A DNA stretch of 64,000 nucleotides. It comes from Novosphingobium sp. PhB57. GTDB taxonomy: Bacteria > Pseudomonadota > Alphaproteobacteria > Sphingomonadales > Sphingomonadaceae. A model generated the notes under the pieces. That model made no database searches. It saw only the letters and a list, made by a program, of their open reading frames with translations, and was not told where the DNA came from. Both the position numbers and the translations under genes were made by a program. Numbering within the stretch: position 1 is the stretch's first letter; every line of letters begins with the position of its first letter. The stretch covers positions 1-64,000 of the forward strand of contig NZ_SMBO01000007.1 of assembly GCF_004342985.1 (NCBI RefSeq), written 5' to 3'. Positions 8,653 through 16,900 of this stretch are shown in pieces.

Positions 8653-9504
8653 ATGCCGATTGAAATCCGCAAGCATGGGCGCGTCGGCGCCGAAATCCTC
8701 GGGATCGACCTCGCCCGTCCGCTGGCGGAAGACGATCTTTCGGCGATGCGCGCGGCTTTTGCCGAACATGGCGTGGTCTTTTTCCGCGACCAGTCCATCA
8801 CCGAACAGCAGCATATCGACTTCGCCCGCCATTGGGGCGCGATCAACATCAACCGCTTCTTCACCGCCCATTCGGTCTATCCCGAAATCGCGCTGGTGGT
8901 GAAGGAACCGGACCAGCAGCACAATATCGGCGGCGGCTGGCACACCGACCATTCCTACGACTTCGCCCCCGCGCTGGGCTCGATCCTGGTGGCCCGCGAA
9001 CTGCCGCCGCAAGGCGGATCCACGGCCTTCGCCTCGATGTACGCCGCCTATGACGCCTTGCCGCCGCGGCTCAAGGCGCAAGTGGAGGGGCGCCATGCCG
9101 TCCATTCCGCACGCCATGTCTTCGGAAGCAGGGCCGGCGCTTACGAGGCCGCGCAGGACACCCGGCGGGACGGCCGAATCGGCAATGCCGGCGCTGCGGA
9201 CCTGCTGGACGACCCGGTGCATCCGGTCATCATCACGCACCCCCTCAGCGGCAAGCGCGCAGTCTACGTGAACCCCAGCTTCACACTGCACATCCAGGGC
9301 CTGTCCGAAGAGAACTCGCGCGGCTTGCTCGAAGAACTCTATGCCCATTGCCGCCGTCCGGAATTCCAGGAGGATTTCCACTGGCGGGAAGGTTCGATCG
9401 CCTTCTGGGACAACCGTGCCACCTGGCACTACGCCTACAACGATTATCACGGCCATCGCCGCGAAATGCACCGCATCACCATCGAGGGCATCCAGCTCGG
9501 CTGA
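8653..9504 (+). CDS. TauD/TfdA-family 2-oxoglutarate/Fe(II)-dependent dioxygenase
   Basis: A 283-residue cytosolic oxygenase. Iron ligands are visible as WHTDHS (H97, D99) and the distal His of ATWHYAYND (H259). The 2-oxoglutarate-binding arginine lies in GHRREMHR (R269/R270). Length and motif spacing match the TauD/TfdA family, which oxidises taurine, alkyl sulfates or sulfonates to release sulfite or sulfate, or cleaves aryloxyacetates. Lying between an outer-membrane uptake system and the sulfate transporter, it most likely desulfonates an organosulfur compound; the substrate cannot be read from sequence. AGGAG lies 8 bases before the ATG. Confidence 0.9.
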   Translation: MPIEIRKHGRVGAEILGIDLARPLAEDDLSAMRAAFAEHGVVFFRDQSITEQQHIDFARHWGAININRFFTAHSVYPEIALVVKEPDQQHNIGGGWHTDHSYDFAPALGSILVARELPPQGGSTAFASMYAAYDALPPRLKAQVEGRHAVHSARHVFGSRAGAYEAAQDTRRDGRIGNAGAADLLDDPVHPVIITHPLSGKRAVYVNPSFTLHIQGLSEENSRGLLEELYAHCRRPEFQEDFHWREGSIAFWDNRATWHYAYNDYHGHRREMHRITIEGIQLG

Positions 9505-9540
9505 ATCGGTCGCGGCGGCACCCGGGTTTTCTCGCAGTTG

Positions 9541-9680
9541 AAGGGTGCGGGGCTTTGCAGCACGATGGGGCGCTGCTCCCTTTGGGTAGGGCCCGGGACG
9601 GATGCCGTCCCTATGGAAACGCACCGAAGGGCGCTCTTTTCGAGCGCTTCGGCGCTGGCGGGGCCGCCGAACCCTTGGGA
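9541..9680 (+). other. Structured intergenic RNA-like segment before the sulfate transporter
   Basis: The 293-base gap between the dioxygenase and cysP genes holds several stem candidates. GGGACGG (9595-9601) pairs with CCGTCCC (9605-9611). A second stem pairs the CCGAA and CGCT around 9624-9637 with AGCG and TTCGG around 9642-9652, across a CTTTTCG loop. This could be the dioxygenase terminator or a cis-regulatory leader or small RNA. The likely cysP promoter lies downstream of it, at about 9725-9770, which favours the terminator reading. Confidence 0.35.
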
Positions 9681-9753
9681 AACCGCGGAGTTCGGCATCG
9701 GCCAAAAGGTGGACTTGCCACCCTGCAAATACATATTTAATGTCAACCAAATC

Positions 9754-9764
9754 GATTGAGTTTA
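9754..9764. promoter_or_regulatory. Second copy of the 11-bp sulfur-block element
   Basis: GATTGAGTTTA at 9754-9764 is the exact reverse complement of 8606-8616. It lies 33 bases before the cysP start, next to an AT-rich tract (acatatttaat, 9731-9741). An exact 11-base match between two promoter regions of the same block is suggestive of a shared operator. Confidence 0.4.
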
Positions 9765-9797
9765 GGCAATGCGCCTTCTGACGGGAGACATGACACG

Positions 9798-10832
9798 ATG
9801 AAAGCCGGAACCCTCAATCGCCGCCTGTTTATTTCGGTGGCCGCCGCAACGGCACTGGCAGCCTCTCTGGCGGGCTGCTCCGGCGGCAAGTCGGGCAATG
9901 CGGTGGAGATCACCAATGTCTCCTATGACCCCACCCGCGAACTCTACCAGGCCGTGAACCCGGCCTTCGCCGCCTACTGGAAGAAGAAGTCCGGCCAGGA
10001 TGTGACCTTCCGCATGAGCCACGGCGGATCGGGCAAGCAGAGCCGCGCCATCATCGACGGATTGGAAGCAGACGTCGCCACCCTGGCGCTGGCCTATGAC
10101 ATCGACGTGATCGCGGACAAGGCCAAGCTGCTCCCGGCCGACTGGCAGAAGGCCCTGCCCGACAACAGCGCGCCTTATACCTCCACCATCGTGTTCCTGG
10201 TCCGCAAGGGCAATCCCAAGGGCATCCACGACTGGGCCGACCTGGTGAAGCCGGGCGTGCAGGTCATCACGCCCAATCCCAAGACCAGCGGCGGCGCGCG
10301 CTGGAACTTCCTGGCCGCCTGGGCCTATGGCCGCAAGGCGGGCGGATCGGATGCCGCCGCCGAGACGTATACGAAGCGCCTCTTCGCGCAAGTTCCGGTG
10401 CTTGACAGCGGTGCGCGCGGCGCCACGACCACTTTCGTCGAACGCGGCATCGGCGACGTCCTGCTGGCCTGGGAGAACGAGGCGCTGCTGGCCGAAAAGA
10501 AGCTCGGCGCCGGCAAGTTCCAGATCGTCGTCCCCTCGATCTCGGTCCTGGCGGAGCCGCCGGTCGCCGTGATCGCGAACAATGCGAAGAAGCACGGTAC
10601 CGAAGCGGTTTCCAAGGCCTACCTCGAATATCTCTACACACCCGAGGCCCAGGTCGCGATCGCACGCAACTTCTACCGGCCGAGCGACCCCAAGATCGCG
10701 GAACAGTTCGCCGGGCAGTTCCCGAAGCTGAACCTCGTCACCATCGACAAGGACTTCGGCGGCTGGACCAAGGCGCAGAAGACCTTCTTCGACGACGGCG
10801 GCGTGTTCGACCGCATCTACACCAAGAAGTAA
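9798..10832 (+). CDS. cysP: Sulfate ABC transporter periplasmic substrate-binding lipoprotein
   Basis: A 344-residue binding protein that captures sulfate or thiosulfate for the CysTWA permease. It has a basic N-terminus (NRRLF) and a lipobox ASLAGC, with Cys27 the likely lipidated residue; a lipid anchor is unusual beside the soluble enterobacterial Sbp/CysP. Family features visible are ITNVSYDPTRELY, SHGGSGKQSRAI, KPGVQVITPNPKTSGGARWN and VLLAWENEA. The ATG at 9798 follows GGGAG; a TTG frame from 9756 would precede the signal and is rejected. It heads the cysPTWA-yezD run and lies 33 bases after the 11-bp element. CysP and Sbp cannot be told apart here. Confidence 0.93.
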   Translation: MKAGTLNRRLFISVAAATALAASLAGCSGGKSGNAVEITNVSYDPTRELYQAVNPAFAAYWKKKSGQDVTFRMSHGGSGKQSRAIIDGLEADVATLALAYDIDVIADKAKLLPADWQKALPDNSAPYTSTIVFLVRKGNPKGIHDWADLVKPGVQVITPNPKTSGGARWNFLAAWAYGRKAGGSDAAAETYTKRLFAQVPVLDSGARGATTTFVERGIGDVLLAWENEALLAEKKLGAGKFQIVVPSISVLAEPPVAVIANNAKKHGTEAVSKAYLEYLYTPEAQVAIARNFYRPSDPKIAEQFAGQFPKLNLVTIDKDFGGWTKAQKTFFDDGGVFDRIYTKK

Positions 10833-10872
10833 ACCGCGCCTTTCGCGCCAGAAATCGAGCAGGCCACTGCAG

Positions 10873-11724
10873 ATGCCATCCATGACGACGCGCAAGGCCA
10901 GCTGGCGTGCGCCCTCCGTGTTGCCCGGCTTCGGGCTGACCTTCGGGTTCAGCCTGGCCTGGCTTTCCCTGATCGTGCTGATCCCGCTTTCCACGCTGTT
11001 CCTGAAGTCGGCCGGCATGGGCTGGCACGCTTTCGTGGACGTGGGCTTTTCCTCCCGCGCCCTCACCGCCTATCGCCTGAGCTTCGGCACCGCCATCGCC
11101 GCGGCCTTCGTCAACGCCGTCTTCGGCCTGCTCGTGGCCTGGGTGCTGGTGCGCTACGAATTTCCCGGCAAGCGGGTGGTGAGCGCGCTGGTGGACCTGC
11201 CCTTCGCCCTGCCCACCGCCGTTGCCGGCATTGCCCTGACCGCGCTTTACGCGCCCAGCGGCTGGGTCGGCCAGTACCTCGATCCGCTGGGCATCAAGGT
11301 GGCCTTCACGCCGATCGGCATCACCGTGGCGCTGATCTTCATCGGCCTGCCCTTCGTGGTCCGCTCGGTGGAGCCGGTGCTGGCCGACCTGGGCAAGGAC
11401 GTGGAGGAAGCCGCCGCGACCCTGGGCGCGAACCGGGCGCAGACCTTCGCCCGCGTGATCTTCCCGGCGATCCTGCCCGCGCTCTTCACCGGCTTCGCGC
11501 TGGCCTTCGCGCGCGGCGTGGGCGAATATGGCTCGGTGATCTTCATCTCGGGCAACATGCCCGGCCGCACGGAGATCGCCCCGCTGCTGATCGTCACCCA
11601 GCTCGAACAGTACAATTACGACGGCGCCACGGCCATCGCCATGGTCATGATGCTGGTGTCCTTCGCGGTACTCTTCACGCTCAACGCGCTCCAGTCGATC
11701 CGTCGCAGGAGGCTCGGCGCATGA
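10873..11724 (+). CDS. cysT: Sulfate ABC transporter permease CysT (CysU)
   Basis: A 283-residue inner-membrane protein with about six membrane segments. It carries the binding-protein-dependent permease EAA loop (DVEEAAATLGANRAQTFARV, about 176-195) that docks on CysA. VLPGFGLTFGFSLAW near the N-terminus and SGNMPGRTEIAPLLI near the C-terminus are typical of CysT. Its last four bases (ATGA, 11721-11724) overlap the start of cysW, so the two halves of the channel are translationally coupled. The start at 10873 leaves a 40-base gap after cysP. Confidence 0.95.
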   Translation: MPSMTTRKASWRAPSVLPGFGLTFGFSLAWLSLIVLIPLSTLFLKSAGMGWHAFVDVGFSSRALTAYRLSFGTAIAAAFVNAVFGLLVAWVLVRYEFPGKRVVSALVDLPFALPTAVAGIALTALYAPSGWVGQYLDPLGIKVAFTPIGITVALIFIGLPFVVRSVEPVLADLGKDVEEAAATLGANRAQTFARVIFPAILPALFTGFALAFARGVGEYGSVIFISGNMPGRTEIAPLLIVTQLEQYNYDGATAIAMVMMLVSFAVLFTLNALQSIRRRRLGA

Positions 11725-12560
11725 GGCGGCACGCTCCCGGCACCGAGAGCCGGACCGCACAGGTCCTGCTGATCGGCCTTGCCCTCACTTTCCTGGCCTT
11801 CTTCCTGATGCTGCCGCTGGTCGCGGTGTTCAGCGAAGCGCTGAAGCAGGGCATCCGTCCCTTCCTGGACGCGGTGACCAACCCCGACGCCTTCTCGGCG
11901 ATCCGGCTGACGCTCATCATCGCGGCGATCAGCGTGCCGCTCAACATGGTCTTCGGCCTTGCCGCAAGCTGGGCAATCACCAAGTTCAGCTTCCCCGGCA
12001 AGAACCTGCTGCTGACGCTGATCGACCTGCCCTTCTCGGTCTCCCCGGTGGTCTCGGGCCTGATCTTCGTGCTGCTGTTCGGGGCGCAGGGCCTGCTGGG
12101 GCCCTGGCTTTCGGCGCACGGCGTCAAGATCATCTTCGCCGTGCCCGGCATCATCCTCGCCACCGTGTTCATCACCTTCCCCTTCGTCGCGCGCGAGTTG
12201 ATCCCGCTGATGATGGAGCAGGGCAAGGACGACGAGGAAGCCGCGCTCTCGCTGGGCGCGAACGGCTGGCAGACCTTCTGGCATGTGACCCTGCCGAACA
12301 TCCGCTGGGGCCTGCTCTACGGCGTGCTGCTCTGCAATGCCCGCGCCATGGGCGAGTTCGGCGCGGTCTCGGTCGTTTCCGGCCATATTCGCGGCGAGAC
12401 CAACACCATGCCGCTGCATGTCGAGATCCTCTACAACGAATACGATTTCGTCGGAGCCTTCGCGGTCGCCTCGCTGCTGGCCGCCCTCGCCCTCGTCACG
12501 CTCGTCCTCAAGAGCGTGCTCGAATGGCGCTTCGACCTTCACTCGGGAGCAAGCCATTGA
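11721..12560 (+). CDS. cysW: Sulfate ABC transporter permease CysW
   Basis: A 279-residue second channel subunit with about six membrane segments and its own EAA loop (DDEEAALSLGANGWQTFWHV). CNARAMGEFGAVSVVSGHIRGETNTMPLHVEILYNEY near the C-terminus is a CysW hallmark (read here as two adjacent blocks, CNARAMGEFGAVSV and GETNTMPLHVEILYNEY). It starts in the ATGA overlap with cysT and its stop overlaps the TTG start of cysA by four bases. The three genes are thus made as one unit. Confidence 0.95.
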   Translation: MRRHAPGTESRTAQVLLIGLALTFLAFFLMLPLVAVFSEALKQGIRPFLDAVTNPDAFSAIRLTLIIAAISVPLNMVFGLAASWAITKFSFPGKNLLLTLIDLPFSVSPVVSGLIFVLLFGAQGLLGPWLSAHGVKIIFAVPGIILATVFITFPFVARELIPLMMEQGKDDEEAALSLGANGWQTFWHVTLPNIRWGLLYGVLLCNARAMGEFGAVSVVSGHIRGETNTMPLHVEILYNEYDFVGAFAVASLLAALALVTLVLKSVLEWRFDLHSGASH

Positions 12561-13534
12561 TCCGCGTCCAGAACATCACCAAGCGTTTCGGCAACTACCC
12601 GGCGCTTCACGGCATCGACCTGGAGATCCAGCCGGGCGAGTTCATCGCCCTGCTTGGCCCCTCCGGCTCCGGCAAGACGACCCTGCTGCGCATCATCGCC
12701 GGCCTGGAGTTCCAGGACGAGGGCCATGTCTACTTCGACGGGCAGGACGTTTCCGACATTCCCGTGGGCAAGCGCAATGTCGGCTTCGTGTTCCAGCAAT
12801 ATGCGCTGTTCCGCCACATGACCGTGGCCGACAACATCGCCTTCGGCCTCAGCGTGCGCAAGGCCAGGCTGCGCCCCGCCAAGGCGGAGATCAAGGAACG
12901 CGCGCAGGAACTGCTGCGCGTGGTCCAGCTGGAAGGGCTGGGCGACCGTTATCCCGGCCAGCTTTCCGGCGGCCAGCGCCAGCGCGTGGCGCTCGCCCGC
13001 GCGCTGGCCATCGAACCGAGCCTGCTGCTCCTGGATGAGCCGTTCGGCGCACTCGATGCCAAAGTCCGCAAGGACCTTCGCCGCTGGCTGCGCGACTTGC
13101 ACAAGCAGATGGGGCTCACCTCGATCTTCGTCACGCACGACCAGGAAGAGGCGCTCGAACTCGCCGACCGCGTGGTGGTGATGGATCACGGCCGGATCGA
13201 CCAGATCGGCACGCCCGAGCAAGTCTACATGGAGCCCGCCACCGCTTTCGTCTCGCACTTCGTGGGCGAAACCAACCGCCTGCCCGACGGCCGCCACATC
13301 CGCCCGCACGACATCGAGATCGTCACCGCGGCCAGCGGCCGGGGCGAAGGGCAGCTGCTGGTGGACAACGTATTCCGCAAAGGCGGAGCCTGGCGCGTCG
13401 AAGGACGGCTCCACGGTAGCGAGACGATCGTCGAGATCGACGTGGATGCCCATGAGCCGCCGCCCGGGATCGGCCAGACGGTCGCCATCGCCGCACGCCG
13501 GGCCCGGACCTTTGCACTGGCGGAGGAAGCCTGA
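12557..13534 (+). CDS. cysA: Sulfate ABC transporter ATP-binding protein CysA
   Basis: A 325-residue ATPase that powers the CysTW channel. Walker A GPSGSGKTT, the Q-loop in FVFQQYALF, signature LSGGQRQRVALARAL, Walker B LLLLDEPFGALDA and switch VTHDQEEA are all present. A C-terminal TOBE-like regulatory part follows (about 240-325). A TTG start at 12557 (LIRVQNITKRF) is chosen because it aligns with the usual CysA beginning, has GGGAG 7 bases upstream, and overlaps the cysW stop. An ATG at 12524 would add 11 residues lying inside cysW. The stop overlaps the ATG of the next small gene. Confidence 0.94.
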   Translation: MIRVQNITKRFGNYPALHGIDLEIQPGEFIALLGPSGSGKTTLLRIIAGLEFQDEGHVYFDGQDVSDIPVGKRNVGFVFQQYALFRHMTVADNIAFGLSVRKARLRPAKAEIKERAQELLRVVQLEGLGDRYPGQLSGGQRQRVALARALAIEPSLLLLDEPFGALDAKVRKDLRRWLRDLHKQMGLTSIFVTHDQEEALELADRVVVMDHGRIDQIGTPEQVYMEPATAFVSHFVGETNRLPDGRHIRPHDIEIVTAASGRGEGQLLVDNVFRKGGAWRVEGRLHGSETIVEIDVDAHEPPPGIGQTVAIAARRARTFALAEEA

Positions 13535-13686
13535 TGACCCGCGACAGCCAGTCCGAGCGCAATCTCGAGGAAAGCCTCGCAAAAGTCCGCGAGGCCCTGC
13601 AGGACTTGCGCTACGGCCAGATCGCCCTGACCATCCACGACGGCCGCGTCGTCCAGCTCGACGTCACCGAGAAGAAGCGGTTCTGA
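13534..13686 (+). CDS. YezD-like small protein (DUF2292) of the sulfate operon
   Basis: A 50-residue protein, in an ATGA overlap with cysA. It reads LAKVREALQDLRYGQIALTI then HDGRVVQLDVTEKKRF: an amphipathic helix, a beta hairpin ending in QLDVTEKKRF, which is the signature of the YezD/DUF2292 family. Members sit at the end of sulfur-assimilation operons in several phyla and their biochemical job is unknown to me. Coupling to cysA by overlap and the terminator just after it show it is the last gene of the transporter operon. A regulatory or partner role in sulfate uptake or reduction is inference. Confidence 0.85.
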   Translation: MTRDSQSERNLEESLAKVREALQDLRYGQIALTIHDGRVVQLDVTEKKRF

Positions 13687-13690
13687 TCCG

Positions 13691-13723
13691 CCAGCGCTCC
13701 CGGACGCGGTCCGGGAGCGCTGG
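13691..13723 (+). terminator. Terminator of the sulfate operon
   Basis: CCAGCGCTCCCGGAC (13691-13705) pairs perfectly over 15 bases with 13709-13723 around a GCG loop, 5 bases after the yezD stop. A pyrimidine-rich CCCCCTTCTC follows. Confidence 0.8.
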
Positions 13724-13933
13724 CCCCCTTCTCGCCGCAACATGAATCTTTTGTAACCTTGCCTCCACGCCGGCTCCATGCCGCCGGGGTTAGAACGGCC
13801 ATGCGGTCCGGGAACCGAATTTGACATTCGCACCCTCGTCATTGCCTCTGGTTCCCGGGCCGCACCTTCCAGAAGACCAATGAGCCTCCGGGCGGCGTTC
13901 CCCCACGCCGCCCGGAACTTCGTGAGGCACGCC

Positions 13934-16900
13934 GTGGCAGCACCTGTTTTCTTCGACCCCACCGGAAACCGGCGCGTCCGGGTCCGCCGCCTGTCGTTCC
14001 TGGCGCTGCTGCTGGCGATCGCCGCCTGCGTCGTCTTCGCGACGACCGTGGCCAGCGTACCGGCCCCGCCGCCGCTGCCCATCGCTTACGAACATGCCTC
14101 CCCCCTGCCGTTCCGCGCGCAGATCGGCCACCTCACCCGCAGCGCACGCAAGTTCCTGTTCGGCAAGGCCGCCGTCCAGACCCCGACGCCCGGTGCAAAG
14201 CCGATCACGGTGGGCTTCTACACGCCCTGGAGCGACGACAGCGCCACGTCGCTGGAACGCCATATCGATCGGCTGGACTGGGTGGCCCCGGCAACCCTCT
14301 CCGTAGACGCGACCGGCGCTCTCAAGGTCGACGACGATGCGCGCCTGAAGCACATCCTTTCCTCCGCGCTCCACCGCCCGCTGGTGGTGCCGGTGCTCCA
14401 GAACACCGTCGACGGTGACTGGCAGGGCGATGCCACCGCCGCCCTGCTCGCCCGCCCGGTCCGCCGCCGCGCGCTGGAAACGCAAGTCGCCGCCTATCTC
14501 GACCGGACCTCGGCCGCCGGCGTCATGGTCGATTTCGAAACCATGCCCAGCGCCAGCCTGCCCAACTTGCGCCTCTTCCTGAGCGAACTGCGCGCGGTTC
14601 TGGCGCCGAAGCACCGGATCGTCTCGGTCACCATGCCGATCGACAATCCCGAATGGTCGATGCGCGCCTTCGGGCAAGTCGCCGACCGGCTGGTGCTGAT
14701 GGCCTATGACGAGCACTGGCAGGGCGGCACGCCCGGCCCGATCGCCTCGAACCCGTGGTTCGCGCAGAAGGTCTCCCATGCCCTGGCCGGACTGCCGCGC
14801 GGCAAGGCGATCGTCGCTCTGGGCGAATACGCCTACAACTGGCACGACGGCAAAGCCGACAGCATGACGGTGGAGGAAGCCTGGCTCGACGCGCACGACA
14901 GCGGCGCGCCGCCGCAGTACGACGCCATGAGCGGCAATGCCGGCTATTCCTATGACGATCCGCAGGACGGCCAGGATCACCGCCACGACGTGTGGATGCT
15001 GGATGCGGCCGCGACCTGGAACGAGATGCAGGTCCTCTCGCGCCTGGGCGTGGGCGACATCGCGCTCTGGCGCCTCGGCTCCGAAGATCCCGGCTTCTGG
15101 AACACGGTCAAGGCCTGGCGCACCGGCACGCGGCCGAACCTCACCCGCCTTGTCCAGGCCGCCAATGTCGACGTGGAAGGCCAGGGCGAGATCCTCGACG
15201 TGACCGCCACCCCGCAGGAAGGCAGCCGCACGGTCGATTTCGATGCGGCCACCGGCATGATCTCGGCGGAAAGCTACACCCGCCTGCCCACGCCTTACGT
15301 CGTCCACCGGATCGGCGCCCTGCCGAAGAAAGTCGCCCTTACCTTCGACGACGGCCCGGACGCCACCTGGACGCCGCGCATCCTCTCGATCCTCGAACAG
15401 TACCACGTCCCCGGCACGTTCTTCGTCGTGGGCGAAAACGCGCTGACCAACCGCGACCTCATCAAGCGCATCGCCGACGACGGCGACGAGATCGGCAACC
15501 ACAGCTACACGCACCCGAACATGGCCGAGGAAGCCGCGACCGGCATCGGCCTGGAACTCAACGCCACGCAGCGCCTGGTAGAGGCCACCACCGGCCGCTC
15601 CACGCGCCTGTTCCGCGCGCCCTATTTCGGAGACGCGGAGCCCACCACCGCCGACGAACTGGTGCCGGCGGCCATCGCCCACGCCCGCGGCTATACGGTG
15701 GTCGGCCTCCACGTCGATCCGGACGACTGGAAGCGCCCCGGCGTGCAGCATGTGATCGACAGCACGATCGCGCAGGTGGAATCCGCCTCGCCCGACCGTT
15801 CGGAGAACGTCATCCTGCTGCATGACGGCGGCGGCGACCGTTCGCAGACCGTGGCGGCGCTGCCCGTCATCATCGAGCGCCTGAAGCAGGACGGCTACAC
15901 GTTCGTGCCCGTCTCCACGCTTGCCGGCCTTTCGCACGATGCGGTGATGCCCAAGGTCGACGGCGTGGACCTGGCCGCCGTTCGCGCCGACGTGGCGCTG
16001 TTCGGCGCGCTGGCGGCGATCCTGGTGGCGCTCAACTGGACGTTCTTCTTCGCGATCTCGCTGGGCGTGCTGCGCTCGATCGGCCTCGCCTCGCTGGCAA
16101 GCCTGCTGCGCCGTCCGCAGCCGATGGCCGCGCCGGAGGACACTTGCGATCCGCTCGTCACCGTCATCATTCCCGCCTTCAACGAGGAGCGCGTGATCGA
16201 GGCCTCGGTGCGGCGCGTGCTCGAAAGCGACTATCGCCAGCTCCAGATCATCGTCGCCGACGATGGATCGAAGGACCGGACGAGCGCCATCGTCCGCGAG
16301 GCTTTCGCCAGCAATCCCCGCGTCGAACTGCTCACCCTGGTCAACGGCGGCAAGGCCGCGGCGCTCAACCGGGCGCTGAAGGATGCGCGCGGCGGCGTGA
16401 TCGTGGCGCTCGATGCCGATACCCAGTTCGAACGCGAGACGATCTCGCGCCTGGTGCGCTGGTTCGCCGATCCCGCCATCGGCGCGGTCGCGGGCAATGC
16501 CAAAGTGGGCAACCGCGTGAATCTCGTCACCCGCTGGCAGGGCGTGGAATATGTCACCGCGCAGAACCTGGAGCGCCGCGCGCTGACCCGGCTGGACGCG
16601 ATCATGGTCGTGCCCGGCGCGGTCGGCGCCTGGCGCCGCGAAGCGCTCGACGATGTCGGCGGCTATCCCGAGGACACTTTGGCGGAGGATCAGGACCTCA
16701 CCATCGCCATCCAGCGCAAGGGCTGGAAGATCGCCTACGACGAAGACGCCGTGGCCTGGACCGAAGCGCCGGAGAGCTTCCGCGCGCTGTCCAAGCAGCG
16801 CTTCCGCTGGTCGTTCGGCACGCTTCAGTGCCTCTGGAAGCACCGCGGCACCCTGGCCAAAGGCCGTCCTTCCGGCCTCGCCTTCATCGGCATGCCGCAG

